From: Methylobacterium sp. E-066
Lineage (GTDB): Bacteria > Pseudomonadota > Alphaproteobacteria > Rhizobiales > Beijerinckiaceae
Length of the DNA stretch: 64,000 nucleotides
Assembly: GCF_022829635.1 (NCBI RefSeq)
Contig: NZ_JAKSYO010000050.1
Span: forward strand, 51,031 to 115,030
Direction of reading: 5' to 3'
A program made the position numbers and the translations under genes. Position 1 is the first letter of the stretch. Each line of letters opens with the position of its first letter. The notes under the pieces are model-generated. The model was not told the origin of the DNA. It made no database searches and worked only from the letters and a program-made list of their open reading frames with translations. Below, one piece after another: positions 42,161-50,384 of this stretch.

Positions 42161-45100
42161 CTAAAGCTCACCGCCGAAGCTGAGCAGGCCGCCGATGGCC
42201 GTGGTGCCGAGCGCCGTCGTCCGCACGGAGGCGGTCGCGGAGACGGTGAGATTGTTGCCCAGGCCGAACTTCAGGCCGGTTCTCGCCTCGCCCCGCGTCC
42301 GGGTCAGATCGGCGGCGTACTTGAAGTCGCCGATGTAATCCGCGTGCGCCGTGAAGCGCAGCGTCGGCTTGCGCACCGCCTGCTCGATCTCGACGCCCGA
42401 GATCCAGCTCAGGTTCGTCGTCAGCGGCACCGCAATATCCGCCCCGAGATAGGCCAGCGTGCTGCGGTAGACGATGCCGTCATACTGCACCGGGAAGCTG
42501 ACATTGGCTTCCGTGTAGCCCTGACGGGTGATGCGGCTGGTCCTGACGCCGCCATGCCAGCCCACCACCAGATCCTCGAACACCGGGACGGTCTGCCCGA
42601 ACTCGAGCGTGCCGGCGAGGCCGCCGATCCGGGCGCCGCCGGTGCCGGCCTCCGTCGCGGTGGATTGCAGGCGGCGGATATCGGCATGGTACTGGCTGGC
42701 CCCGAAAGCGGTGCGCAGATACCACGCGCCGCCCGCATAGGGCTGATTCCAGTTCAGGAAGGCGCCAGCGCCGACGGCGGTGCGCGTGTCGTTGAAGGCC
42801 GGCGACGGCAGGGCGCGGTAGGGGGCGTAGCTGAGATGCGCGCCGACCGTGAGATTGTCGGTCAAGCCGTAGCTCAAGGGAAGCGTCGAGAGCGTATCCG
42901 TGCCGCTGCCATCCGAGACGAAGCCTGCGCTGGCCGACCAGCAGAGACTGCCCCGGCTGCAAGACCAGGTCTGTTGCTGATAGGCGAGCGACTGGCGCTG
43001 CAACTCCAGGACCGAAAAGGTGTCGTAGCGCAGCCGGGAGACCGACCGACGCGTGTTCGTGACATCGACGAGCTGGGTGCGAGCGTCGGAGGCCGGCGCG
43101 GACGGCGTCGGCTCCGGCGCCGGAGCCTGTGAAGGGCTGGACGCAACCGTCGGCGAGGCCGGTTCCGCAGGCTGAGCCGGGGACTGAGCCGTCGCCGGCG
43201 CTGGAGCCTGGGCGGGAGCTTGTTCCGCCGGCGGTGCCGCCGTGGAAACCGCCGGACCGGATGCTCGCGTCTGGGCCTGCGGGTTCGTGGACCCACTGGC
43301 CGGTGTGGTCGGATAGGTGATCTTCCACAGGACCGCATGAGGATCGCCCGCATCGGTCTCGGAATAGCCCGCCGCGACGCGGCCGTCGGCCGAGAGGGCC
43401 TGAACCTCGGACACGCCGCCGCCATCGGACCGCAGGGTGCCGAGATCGGTCCGGCTGCGCCAGCCGTCGCCGAACCAGACGACGCCGTGCGCGAACCCCG
43501 AAGCGGTGGTGGCCATCCCGCCGGCGATCCGGCCGTCGGATGAGAGGGCCCGCACCCAGGACGAGCCGCTGTTGTCGGCCCGGAGCGTCCCGAGATCCCG
43601 CTTGTCCGACCAGCGCGATCCGGACCAGAGGGCGGCATGGGTGTAGCCGGAATCCGTCGTGCTGCTGCCCGCCGCCACCGTGCCGTCGGCCGAGAGCGCG
43701 CGTACCACCGAGGTGCCCCGGTTGTCGGATTTCAGGGTGCCGAGATCGGTCTTCGTCGCCCAGTTGGTGCCGGACCACAGCGTGGCGTGCGAATAGACAT
43801 CGACGCTGCGATCGGTGGCCGCATAGCCCCCGACCACCGACCCATCCTTCGAGAGGGCGTAGGCCCAGGACATCCCGGAATTGTCGGAGCGCAGGCTGCC
43901 GAGGTCGGTCTTGGTCGACCAGTTCCGCCCCGACCACAGGGCCGCATGGGTCGTCCCTAAGTCGACGCTCGACTCGCCGGCCGCGATGCGTCCGTCGCTG
44001 GACAGCGCGTAGACGCCGGACGTGCCCGACTGATCCGATGTCAGCGTGCCCAGATCGGTCTTGGTCGCCCAGTTCGTCCCGGACCAGGTGACAGCGTGTA
44101 AATTCTCGTCCCCGTTCTCGGCGATGCCCGCGATCACGGCGCCGTCCTTGGACACCGCATAGGCCTTGGCGGCGCCGGTATTGTCGGCCCTCAATGTGCC
44201 GAGATCCTGCTTCTGCGACAGGTCGGTGCCCGACCAGGCCGCGGCGCGCATGTTGGGGCCATTGCTGTCCGTGTAGGAATCCCCGACCGCGATGGTGCCG
44301 GTGGCGGAGAGGCCCCAGATCTCCGAGGCCCAGCCATTGTCGGCCTTGAGCGTGCCGAGATCTCTCTTATCGCCGCTGCCGGCCGAGGGGGCAGCCTGGG
44401 CCCGCCTATCCGCGGTCGTAGAGGGCGCAGCGTTCTCGACGGTGATCTTGGTATCGTTGTCGAGCACCCGATGAAGTTCGTCCGAAGTCAGCGACACCAC
44501 ACCACCGTGCCGCGGATTAAGGTCATTTATGTCGGTATTGCTGACAGTCGTAAAAGTTTTGAAATCATCAGTTTTCGATAGACCGAATCCATTGTTAGGA
44601 TAATATCGATCATACATCACCATGTAGCCGTTGCCGTCGTTCAGTCGATAGGCCTGCGGCCCTTCGATAGCTTGCCCCCCGTTTACGAGAGGCAGATACT
44701 TGTTGGTCGGCATCGTATAGCCCCAGGTCAGGTGATCTGAGACTGCGAGCTTGATGCCTTTGGTCGGCGTACTTTCCGTCTTCATCAGGAGATAATATTT
44801 TCCATCTTTCTCGGTTATATCATTGTCAATATACTTGACACCGTCCCGTGCGAAGAAAAGTTTTCGCGGCGTCTCCGTCAGTTTTGTAAAATCATTGTTG
44901 GAATGCGCATAATACGACTGATGGCCCCAGTCATTATTGGCCGCGCTTAAATAGACCATGTTTCTGTCTACGAGAGGATCATAGGCGACCTGCGGCGCCC
45001 AAGCGGCTGTCAAGCTCGGAAACAGATTTGGAAACTCGGTCGCAAAATTGATTGTTGAAGATTTCCAGTGGATAAGATCTGCAGATCTCATCAGAACAAT

Positions 45101-45430
45101 GCCTCTATTGCTTCCCCATCCCCAATCACTTTTCATATCCGTGGCGGTGATGTAAAAATTCCCGTCCTGGCCTCGAGCGATATAGGGGTCGCGCAGGTTG
45201 CCCGATTGTGCAAACTTCCCGTCTATAACTGGGTTACCATTGTTCAGTTTGTTAAATCGGCGACCGTCCAGACTATATGAAAATTTGAGGACTTCCTCCC
45301 AGGGTCGATTTCCCGTAAAATATGTCAATAAATAACCGTCGTAAGGCGGATACTCTCCTGCCGCAAAGCTATAGCTGGATGCACCCAGCGATAATACGGC
45401 AGCGGCGGCGACCCTGATCGCGGACTTCAT
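42161..45430 (-). CDS. GH43-like glycosidase, HAF repeats and outer-membrane barrel in one protein
   Basis: A 1,089-residue exported protein. A signal peptide (~1-24, SFAAG) is followed by a GH43-like five-bladed glycosidase domain (~25-330) with the family acids: Asp in NLRDPYIA (~81), Asp in YIDNDI (~202-204) and Glu in IEGPQAYRL (~256). Seven HAF-type repeats of about 50 residues follow (~354-705; DLGTLRSDNSG... ALSxDGxxxAG... HAxLWSG), then a Pro/Ala linker (~705-800) and a predicted outer-membrane barrel (~815-1,089) ending FGGEL, without the usual terminal Phe. GH43 enzymes cut arabinan or xylan side chains. The GH43 part is near 45% GC in sampled lines, the rest above 70%. Confidence 0.85.
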   Translation of the reverse strand: MKSAIRVAAAAVLSLGASSYSFAAGEYPPYDGYLLTYFTGNRPWEEVLKFSYSLDGRRFNKLNNGNPVIDGKFAQSGNLRDPYIARGQDGNFYITATDMKSDWGWGSNRGIVLMRSADLIHWKSSTINFATEFPNLFPSLTAAWAPQVAYDPLVDRNMVYLSAANNDWGHQSYYAHSNNDFTKLTETPRKLFFARDGVKYIDNDITEKDGKYYLLMKTESTPTKGIKLAVSDHLTWGYTMPTNKYLPLVNGGQAIEGPQAYRLNDGNGYMVMYDRYYPNNGFGLSKTDDFKTFTTVSNTDINDLNPRHGGVVSLTSDELHRVLDNDTKITVENAAPSTTADRRAQAAPSAGSGDKRDLGTLKADNGWASEIWGLSATGTIAVGDSYTDSNGPNMRAAAWSGTDLSQKQDLGTLRADNTGAAKAYAVSKDGAVIAGIAENGDENLHAVTWSGTNWATKTDLGTLTSDQSGTSGVYALSSDGRIAAGESSVDLGTTHAALWSGRNWSTKTDLGSLRSDNSGMSWAYALSKDGSVVGGYAATDRSVDVYSHATLWSGTNWATKTDLGTLKSDNRGTSVVRALSADGTVAAGSSTTDSGYTHAALWSGSRWSDKRDLGTLRADNSGSSWVRALSSDGRIAGGMATTASGFAHGVVWFGDGWRSRTDLGTLRSDGGGVSEVQALSADGRVAAGYSETDAGDPHAVLWKITYPTTPASGSTNPQAQTRASGPAVSTAAPPAEQAPAQAPAPATAQSPAQPAEPASPTVASSPSQAPAPEPTPSAPASDARTQLVDVTNTRRSVSRLRYDTFSVLELQRQSLAYQQQTWSCSRGSLCWSASAGFVSDGSGTDTLSTLPLSYGLTDNLTVGAHLSYAPYRALPSPAFNDTRTAVGAGAFLNWNQPYAGGAWYLRTAFGASQYHADIRRLQSTATEAGTGGARIGGLAGTLEFGQTVPVFEDLVVGWHGGVRTSRITRQGYTEANVSFPVQYDGIVYRSTLAYLGADIAVPLTTNLSWISGVEIEQAVRKPTLRFTAHADYIGDFKYAADLTRTRGEARTGLKFGLGNNLTVSATASVRTTALGTTAIGGLLSFGGEL
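43316..44371 (-). repeat. Seven HAF-type tandem repeats
   Basis: Seven units of about 150 bases encoding DLG-T/S-L...ALS-x-DG...H-A-x-W motifs. Seven units would suit a closed seven-bladed propeller. The units have diverged, so this is an established array rather than a recent expansion. Confidence 0.8.
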
Positions 45431-46565
45431 GATATCCCCCCAACAAATTTGTATTTTTGGATGAGCTTCGGTCTTGAGCGCGGCCTCCTGGTCAGCGCTC
45501 GGTTTCTGAGGTCGCCATGCGACTGCTTCTCACTGCATGGGGCAGCGCCCGATCTCGTTTGACGTTGCTATCGACGATCAGGACGAGATGAGATTTATCG
45601 AATGCGACCCAAGATTAAATTACAGCGTCGCATGATTTTATGTCGGACTCGATGCGTGTAATTTATATTTTATCACTGATTTTTCTGACGTTATTACTTC
45701 GGCACGCTGTGGCGATCAGCTAAGGTGAAACATAAATCTCATCGAATTACCGACGCAAGAGGAAAAATGCACATTTTTGCAAGGTGCGATTGATCCGCTC
45801 AGGCAGATTATGATTTATATTTCTTCATATCATCGACATACGATCGAACCGAGAGACTGAATTCAGCAAAGACTATAAAAAACAAATCCACTGATCTGCC
45901 GCACGAGTCCTGAATCTGCAGGTTTGGGCAAAACCGCTCTATCGCGCGTTTGCGCGAAGGCTCGACCGCCCGCAAACCTGATCGGAATCCTCTACAGAGG
46001 CGCTCAGGCTTCCTTGCTGGCTGGCTTGGACGGATGTCCGTGGCGCGTGGCCACCAAGTCGGCCTGCGGGAGACCGTCCCACGGATATGGTCGCCATCAG
46101 CCAGGGCCGTTCCACATGTCGGCGTGCGCCGCGCGTTGGGAACCTGCGAGCCGCGCCTGATCACGACCTGCGTCAGGGCTGCACGCGGGTGGTGGCGAAG
46201 TGCCACGACCCGACAAGAGCTCGGCCCAGGAGCGCTACCTGGGCCGCCGTGAGGCCGCGCGGCTGCTCCTGGGGATGCTGCACAGGCCGGAGATGCAGAT
46301 GCGGCATCACTGTCTCGACACAGAAGGTCGTCGCCACGTCCGAGACCCCGGCCTTCCGCAAGGGTTAGGCGCAGAACCCGGCCCAGGGGAGGAAAGGCCG
46401 CAGGCGACGATCTGAGCCACCTTCGACTGCGTCCGCTCAAGGGGCCGATCACGGTACTGATGCGTTTCCTTGAAGCCCGCTCCGAGACCCGGCCGCGAGC
46501 GGCCGAGGTCATCATATCCCAGGCGCCGGGCGAGCGGGGCCGTGCAGGCCGTGAGAGGTGATCCG
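45431..46565. other. Gene-poor, partly AT-rich region
   Basis: About 1.1 kb with no convincing gene. 45431-45920 is AT-rich and probably contains the promoter of the GH43 gene; 45920-46500 is GC-rich with several medium open frames on both strands, none with a recognisable family. One minus-strand frame (46173-46361) has protein-like wording, and this part could be a decayed gene. Confidence 0.4.
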
Positions 46566-46955
46566 ATGAGTTCCGACCTGACCGTCTACTACGATGGCGG
46601 CTGCCCGCTCTGCCGGGCCGAGATCGGCCATTATCAACACTGCCGGGGAGCCGAGCGGATCGCCTTCGTGGATGTCGGGCGCAATGCGCCGGCCGCTGAC
46701 CTGGGGCCGGATCTCGACCGGGGCGACGCGCTGCGGCGCTTCCACGTGCGTGGCGCGGATGGTCGGCTGGTGTCGGGCGCGGCGGCGTTCGCGCGGTTGT
46801 GGCGTGTCCTGCCGAACTGGCGCTGGCTCGGCCGCCTCGTCGATCTGCGCGTCTTCGGGCTGCGGCTTGTCCTGCCTCTGGCGGAGGTGGCCTACCGGCT
46901 GTCGTTGCCCCTGCGACCGCGGCTGGCGCGGCTGATCGCTCGCCGGCAGCGCTGA
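46566..46955 (+). CDS. DCC-family (DUF393) thiol-disulfide oxidoreductase-like protein
   Basis: A 129-residue protein with the DxxCxxC-type start YYDGGCPLCRAEIGHYQ (~8-24), the hallmark of DUF393/DCC proteins, followed by FVDVGRN and a C-terminal basic amphipathic region LVLPLAEVAYRLSL. A thioredoxin-like redox role is proposed for the family. ATG 46566 lies after GAGAGGTGATCC, which provides a ribosome site. Confidence 0.85.
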   Translation: MSSDLTVYYDGGCPLCRAEIGHYQHCRGAERIAFVDVGRNAPAADLGPDLDRGDALRRFHVRGADGRLVSGAAAFARLWRVLPNWRWLGRLVDLRVFGLRLVLPLAEVAYRLSLPLRPRLARLIARRQR

Positions 46956-47152
46956 ACACCCCATCCCATGCGCGCTCTGCGGCGGAGGCCGAGGCCTAAC
47001 CTGTGACCGACCGCATAACAAACGTCGACGATATCAATTTGAGCGCCACTGCGTGGCCATTACTGGATTGAGCATCGGTATTAGAGCGTTGTCTGTGAGG
47101 CTTTCATCCGGCTCGCTCGCTGGTGGCGTGATGGATGGCCGGGGGAAACGCG

Positions 47153-47875
47153 ATGACGCACACACTGAGCCGTCGGCACATTCTCGGATGCGGTTGCAGC
47201 CTCGGGGCGGGGATGATCGCCGCCCTGGCGACGCAGCACCCGGCCTGGGCTGCCGCGCCGAGCACCAAGAAGACCGACATGACGCCCGATCAGGCGCTCA
47301 AAGCCCTCAAGGACGGCAATTCCAGTTATCTCACCGACTCGCCGGTGCGCTCCGCTCAGGGGCGTGAGCGCCGCATCGAGATTGCGCTCGGGCAGACGCC
47401 CTTCTGCGTGCTGGTGAGCTGCTCCGACAGCCGCGTCTCGCCGGAGATCCTGTTCGGCCGCGGCCTCGGCGAGCTGTTCATCGTGCGCAATGCCGGCAAC
47501 ACCGTCGACACGACGGCGCTCGGCTCGATCGAGTATGCCGTGGCGCAGCTCGGCGTCCCGCTGATCCTGGTGATGGGACACAGTCGCTGCGGGGCCGTCG
47601 AGGCCGCCGTGAGCGTGGTCCGGAACAACACCACCTTCCCGGGGGCCATCGGCCAGATGATCGAGCCGATCGTGCCGGCGGTCCTGACGGTCCGGGACAA
47701 GCCGGGGGATCTCGTGGAGAACGCGGTCCGCGCCAACGTCGATCGTACGGTGACGCGCCTGCGCTCGGCCGCCGAGCCGCTCCTCACCGACCCGCAGAAG
47801 AGCGGCAAGCTGCGCGTGGTCGGCGCCGCCTACAGCCTGGATACGGGCAACGTGGACTTCTTCAACGAAGGGTAG
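47153..47875 (+). CDS. Beta-carbonic anhydrase with twin-arginine-like signal
   Basis: A 240-residue protein with a Tat-like signal (SRRHILGCGCSLGAGMIAAL, ~6-25; cleavage near AWAAAP). The beta-class active site is complete: C90 and D92 in SCSDSR, H143 and C146 in GHSRCGAVE. It interconverts CO2 and bicarbonate, here probably in the periplasm. ATG 47153 has GGGGGAAA upstream; ATG 47131/47135 would add a few residues before the signal. A hairpin follows the stop. Confidence 0.9.
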   Translation: MTHTLSRRHILGCGCSLGAGMIAALATQHPAWAAAPSTKKTDMTPDQALKALKDGNSSYLTDSPVRSAQGRERRIEIALGQTPFCVLVSCSDSRVSPEILFGRGLGELFIVRNAGNTVDTTALGSIEYAVAQLGVPLILVMGHSRCGAVEAAVSVVRNNTTFPGAIGQMIEPIVPAVLTVRDKPGDLVENAVRANVDRTVTRLRSAAEPLLTDPQKSGKLRVVGAAYSLDTGNVDFFNEG

Positions 47876-47881
47876 CGGGGT

Positions 47882-47906
47882 CGCTCGCCCGCTTCGCCGG
47901 CGAGCG
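47882..47906 (+). terminator. Hairpin after carbonic anhydrase
   Basis: CGCTCGCC pairs with GGCGAGCG across a 9-base loop, seven bases after the stop. No T-run. Confidence 0.4.
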
Positions 47907-48023
47907 CCATCCGTCCTGACATGCGCCTTCGCTGCCGTCCTTGACCCCAGGCCACCGCGATCGGCCCTGTCCCGGTCAGCCGAAACACTTCCGCATGGCC
48001 GCGAAAGCTGGCATCCTAGACCC

Positions 48024-48467
48024 GTGATCCTCTGGTTGGCCCTTCGGCGGCTGCTTCCGCTTCTGGCGGTTCTGAGCCTCGCCCTGATTCCGGTCGCCGC
48101 CCCCGCGGCGGTCGCCGGCATGCATGCGCCGATGGCCCAGGCGGATCAGGCTCCTGCCCTGCACGGGCACGCCCATGCGATGGACGGGGCCGCGATGGCG
48201 ATGGACATGGCCGAAGTCGCCATGGAGGCCATGCCCTGCTGCCCGCCCGAGGCTGCGGCGCCGGCGGATCAGCCCGGGGACGGGGCCAAGGGCTGCCTCA
48301 AGGGCTGCCCGCTGATGGCCCTGTGCCTCGGTAGCCTCGCCTCCCTGCCGCCCTCTGGGATCGGCCTGGCGGTGCCCCTCGCCACCGGGGCGGCCGCCTT
48401 CGCGCGACGCGCCGAGGGGTTCGCCAGCGTCACCGGGACGCCGCCGCCCGAGCCGCCCCGAGCCTGA
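48024..48467 (+). CDS. Exported His/Met/Cys-rich protein at head of the Cus operon
   Basis: A 147-residue protein with a signal peptide (LLPLLAVLSLALIPVAAPA). The mature part is rich in His and Met (MHAPMAQ, LHGHAHAMDGAAMAMDMAE) and has clustered Cys (PCCPPE, GCLKGCPLMALCLG), plus a hydrophobic stretch near SLASLPPSGIGLAVPLATG. Such composition is typical of copper- or silver-binding periplasmic helpers. It precedes a FixH-like gene and cusBA on the same strand. GTG 48024 is used. Family not recognised; metal binding is inferred from composition and neighbours. Confidence 0.7.
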   Translation: MILWLALRRLLPLLAVLSLALIPVAAPAAVAGMHAPMAQADQAPALHGHAHAMDGAAMAMDMAEVAMEAMPCCPPEAAAPADQPGDGAKGCLKGCPLMALCLGSLASLPPSGIGLAVPLATGAAAFARRAEGFASVTGTPPPEPPRA

Positions 48468-48499
48468 CCCCGATGCCGCGGGCCATGACGCCCGCGTGA

Positions 48500-48519
48500 G
48501 GCCGCACGCCCGTGCGGCC
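48500..48519 (+). promoter_or_regulatory. Hairpin in leader of FixH-like gene
   Basis: GGCCGCAC pairs with GTGCGGCC around loop GCCC, about 25 bases before the next start codon. It could be a processing site, an attenuating hairpin or a weak terminator within the operon. Confidence 0.35.
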
Positions 48520-48543
48520 GGCCATCGTGTTCAGGAGATTTTC

Positions 48544-48951
48544 GTGACCTTTCACTCTGTTGCCCAATCCTTGGCGCGCGCCTGCGCGGCCGCGCTCGTC
48601 GGCGTCGCCCTGATAGTCCCGGCTCGCGCCGCCCCGTCGGATTACCGGTTTGAGCTCGTCACCCAGGAGGCCAAGGTCGGCGAGGCCGTCGTGACGGTCC
48701 GCCTGGTCGACACGCGCAGCGGCCAACCGGTCACCGACGCGGTGATCTTCGCCAAGCGCATCGACATGGCCCCCGACAGCATGGACGAGATGACCTCGAC
48801 CCTGGCGCAGCTCCCGTCCACGGAGCCGGGCCTCTACCGGTTCAAGACCAAGCTCACCATGGCGGGTGGCTGGCGGCTGGCGCTCGGGGCGAAGCTCCAG
48901 GGCGAGACCGGCACCGTCAGCGACAAGCTCGTCTTCCGGGCCGTGCCGTGA
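48544..48951 (+). CDS. FixH/YtkA-like exported protein
   Basis: A 135-residue protein with a signal peptide (cleavage near ARAAP) and an immunoglobulin-like domain (YRFELVTQEAKVGEAVVTVRL, VTDAVIFAKRIDMAP, LYRFKTKLTMAGGWRLAL). The domain is common next to heavy-metal efflux genes and in cytochrome-oxidase assembly loci. AGGAGA lies five bases before GTG 48544. Its stop overlaps the cusB start (GTGA). A role in copper handling in the periplasm is inferred from position. Confidence 0.8.
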   Translation: MTFHSVAQSLARACAAALVGVALIVPARAAPSDYRFELVTQEAKVGEAVVTVRLVDTRSGQPVTDAVIFAKRIDMAPDSMDEMTSTLAQLPSTEPGLYRFKTKLTMAGGWRLALGAKLQGETGTVSDKLVFRAVP

Positions 48952-50384
48952 GCCGCGCGGCCTGGCTGACCGGGCCCCTCGTCGCCGTGGCGGCGGGGGG
49001 CCTCGGCTATGGGGCAGGGCGCGTGAGCGACGGCGCAGCGCCCCTGTCCGTCGCCCGCGCCTGGGCGGGCTTCGCCGGCGGGACTCCGGCTGCTGCGCCG
49101 AAGCCTACGGAGCCGGTGGTGTATTACCAGGATCCGGACGGGAAGCCGGTCTATTCCCTGTCGCCGATGATGACCGAGGACGGGCGCCTGTTCCGGGCCG
49201 TCCAGGCCAGCGAGGATCTGCGCTTCGACAGGCCCGCCGCCGAGGACGTTCCGGGTCGGGCCGGGCCGGGGGAGGGCGACGGGCCAAAAAAAGATCCCGG
49301 CCGGACGGTGCGCTACTACCGCAACCCGATGGGCCTGCCCGACACCTCGCCCGTGCCCAAGAAAGACTCGATGGGGATGGACTACATCCCCGTCTATGAC
49401 GGCGACAATCCGGACCCGAGCACCGTCACGGTCTCCCCCGGCCGGATCCAGCGCACCGGCGTGCGCAGCGCCGTGGTCGAGCGCCGGGTCGTGTCCCGGC
49501 CGGTCCGGGTGCCGGGCACGGTGGCGCTGGACGAGCGCCGGGTCACCGTGGTGGCGACCCGGGCCGACGCCTATGTCGACCATGTCGAGGACGTCACCAC
49601 CGGCGACCGGGTCCGGCAGGGGCAGCCCCTAGTCTCGGTCTACGCGCCGGAGATCAACGCCGCCGCCGCGCAGCTGATCGCCAATCCGGGCTTCGACGGC
49701 GCCCGCCGGCGGATCCGCAACCTGAACGTCTCCGAGGCGGTGATCGCCGAGATGGAGCGAACCCGCACGGTGCCCCGCGCCATCACCTGGGCCTCGCCGC
49801 GCGACGGGCTGGTGCTCGAACGGCGGGCCATCGAGGGCATGAAGGCGGCGGCCGGCGACACCCTGTTCCGGATCGCCGACCTGTCGCGGATCTGGGTCCT
49901 GGCCGACGTACCGGAGCACGATCTTGCCGGCATCCGCGTCGGCCAGGCCGCCACCGTGCGGGTGCCCGGCCGCAGCCTCACCGGCCGGGTCGGGATGATC
50001 TACCCGCAGGTGAACCGGGAGACCCGTTCGACCCGCATCCGGATCGAATTGCCGAACCCGGACGGGCTGCTCCTGCCCGACATGTATGCGGATGTGGAGA
50101 TCGCCACGGGCTCCACCGAGCCGGTGGTCGCGGTGCCGGAGGGAGCCGTACTGGAGACTGGATCGCGCCAGGCGGTGCTGATCGATGGTGGGGAGGGCCG
50201 GTTCGCGCCCCGCGCGGTCGAGATCGGGCGCCGCGGCGACGGCTACGTCGAGATCCGCGCGGGCCTCCGGGCCGGCGAGCGGGTCGTCACCGCGGCCAAT
50301 TTCCTGATCGACGCCGAGAGCAATCTGAAGGCGGCGCTGGCGAGCCTCGCCGCCCCGCCGGCCGACGGGGAGGGCGGCCGATGA
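48948..50384 (+). CDS. cusB: Cu/Ag-efflux RND periplasmic adaptor CusB
   Basis: A 478-residue membrane-fusion protein linking the RND pump to an outer-membrane channel. An N-terminal heavy-metal-binding segment with the typical YYRNPMGLPDTS...KKDSMGMDYIPVY wording (~117-145) precedes the adaptor core (barrel-sandwich SVYAPEINAAAAQL, hairpin, RIADLSRIWVLADVPEHDL, GRSLTGRVGMIYPQV). The start overlaps the FixH-like stop and the stop overlaps the cusA start. Substrate Cu(I)/Ag(I) is inferred from the metal-binding segment and the cusA motif. Confidence 0.9.
   Translation: MSRAAWLTGPLVAVAAGGLGYGAGRVSDGAAPLSVARAWAGFAGGTPAAAPKPTEPVVYYQDPDGKPVYSLSPMMTEDGRLFRAVQASEDLRFDRPAAEDVPGRAGPGEGDGPKKDPGRTVRYYRNPMGLPDTSPVPKKDSMGMDYIPVYDGDNPDPSTVTVSPGRIQRTGVRSAVVERRVVSRPVRVPGTVALDERRVTVVATRADAYVDHVEDVTTGDRVRQGQPLVSVYAPEINAAAAQLIANPGFDGARRRIRNLNVSEAVIAEMERTRTVPRAITWASPRDGLVLERRAIEGMKAAAGDTLFRIADLSRIWVLADVPEHDLAGIRVGQAATVRVPGRSLTGRVGMIYPQVNRETRSTRIRIELPNPDGLLLPDMYADVEIATGSTEPVVAVPEGAVLETGSRQAVLIDGGEGRFAPRAVEIGRRGDGYVEIRAGLRAGERVVTAANFLIDAESNLKAALASLAAPPADGEGGR

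Noticed and set aside
45808..46959. Minus-strand frame of 383 codons next to the DCC gene
   Set aside because: Overlaps the well-supported DCC gene, has Arg/Ser/Ala-rich composition and no motif.
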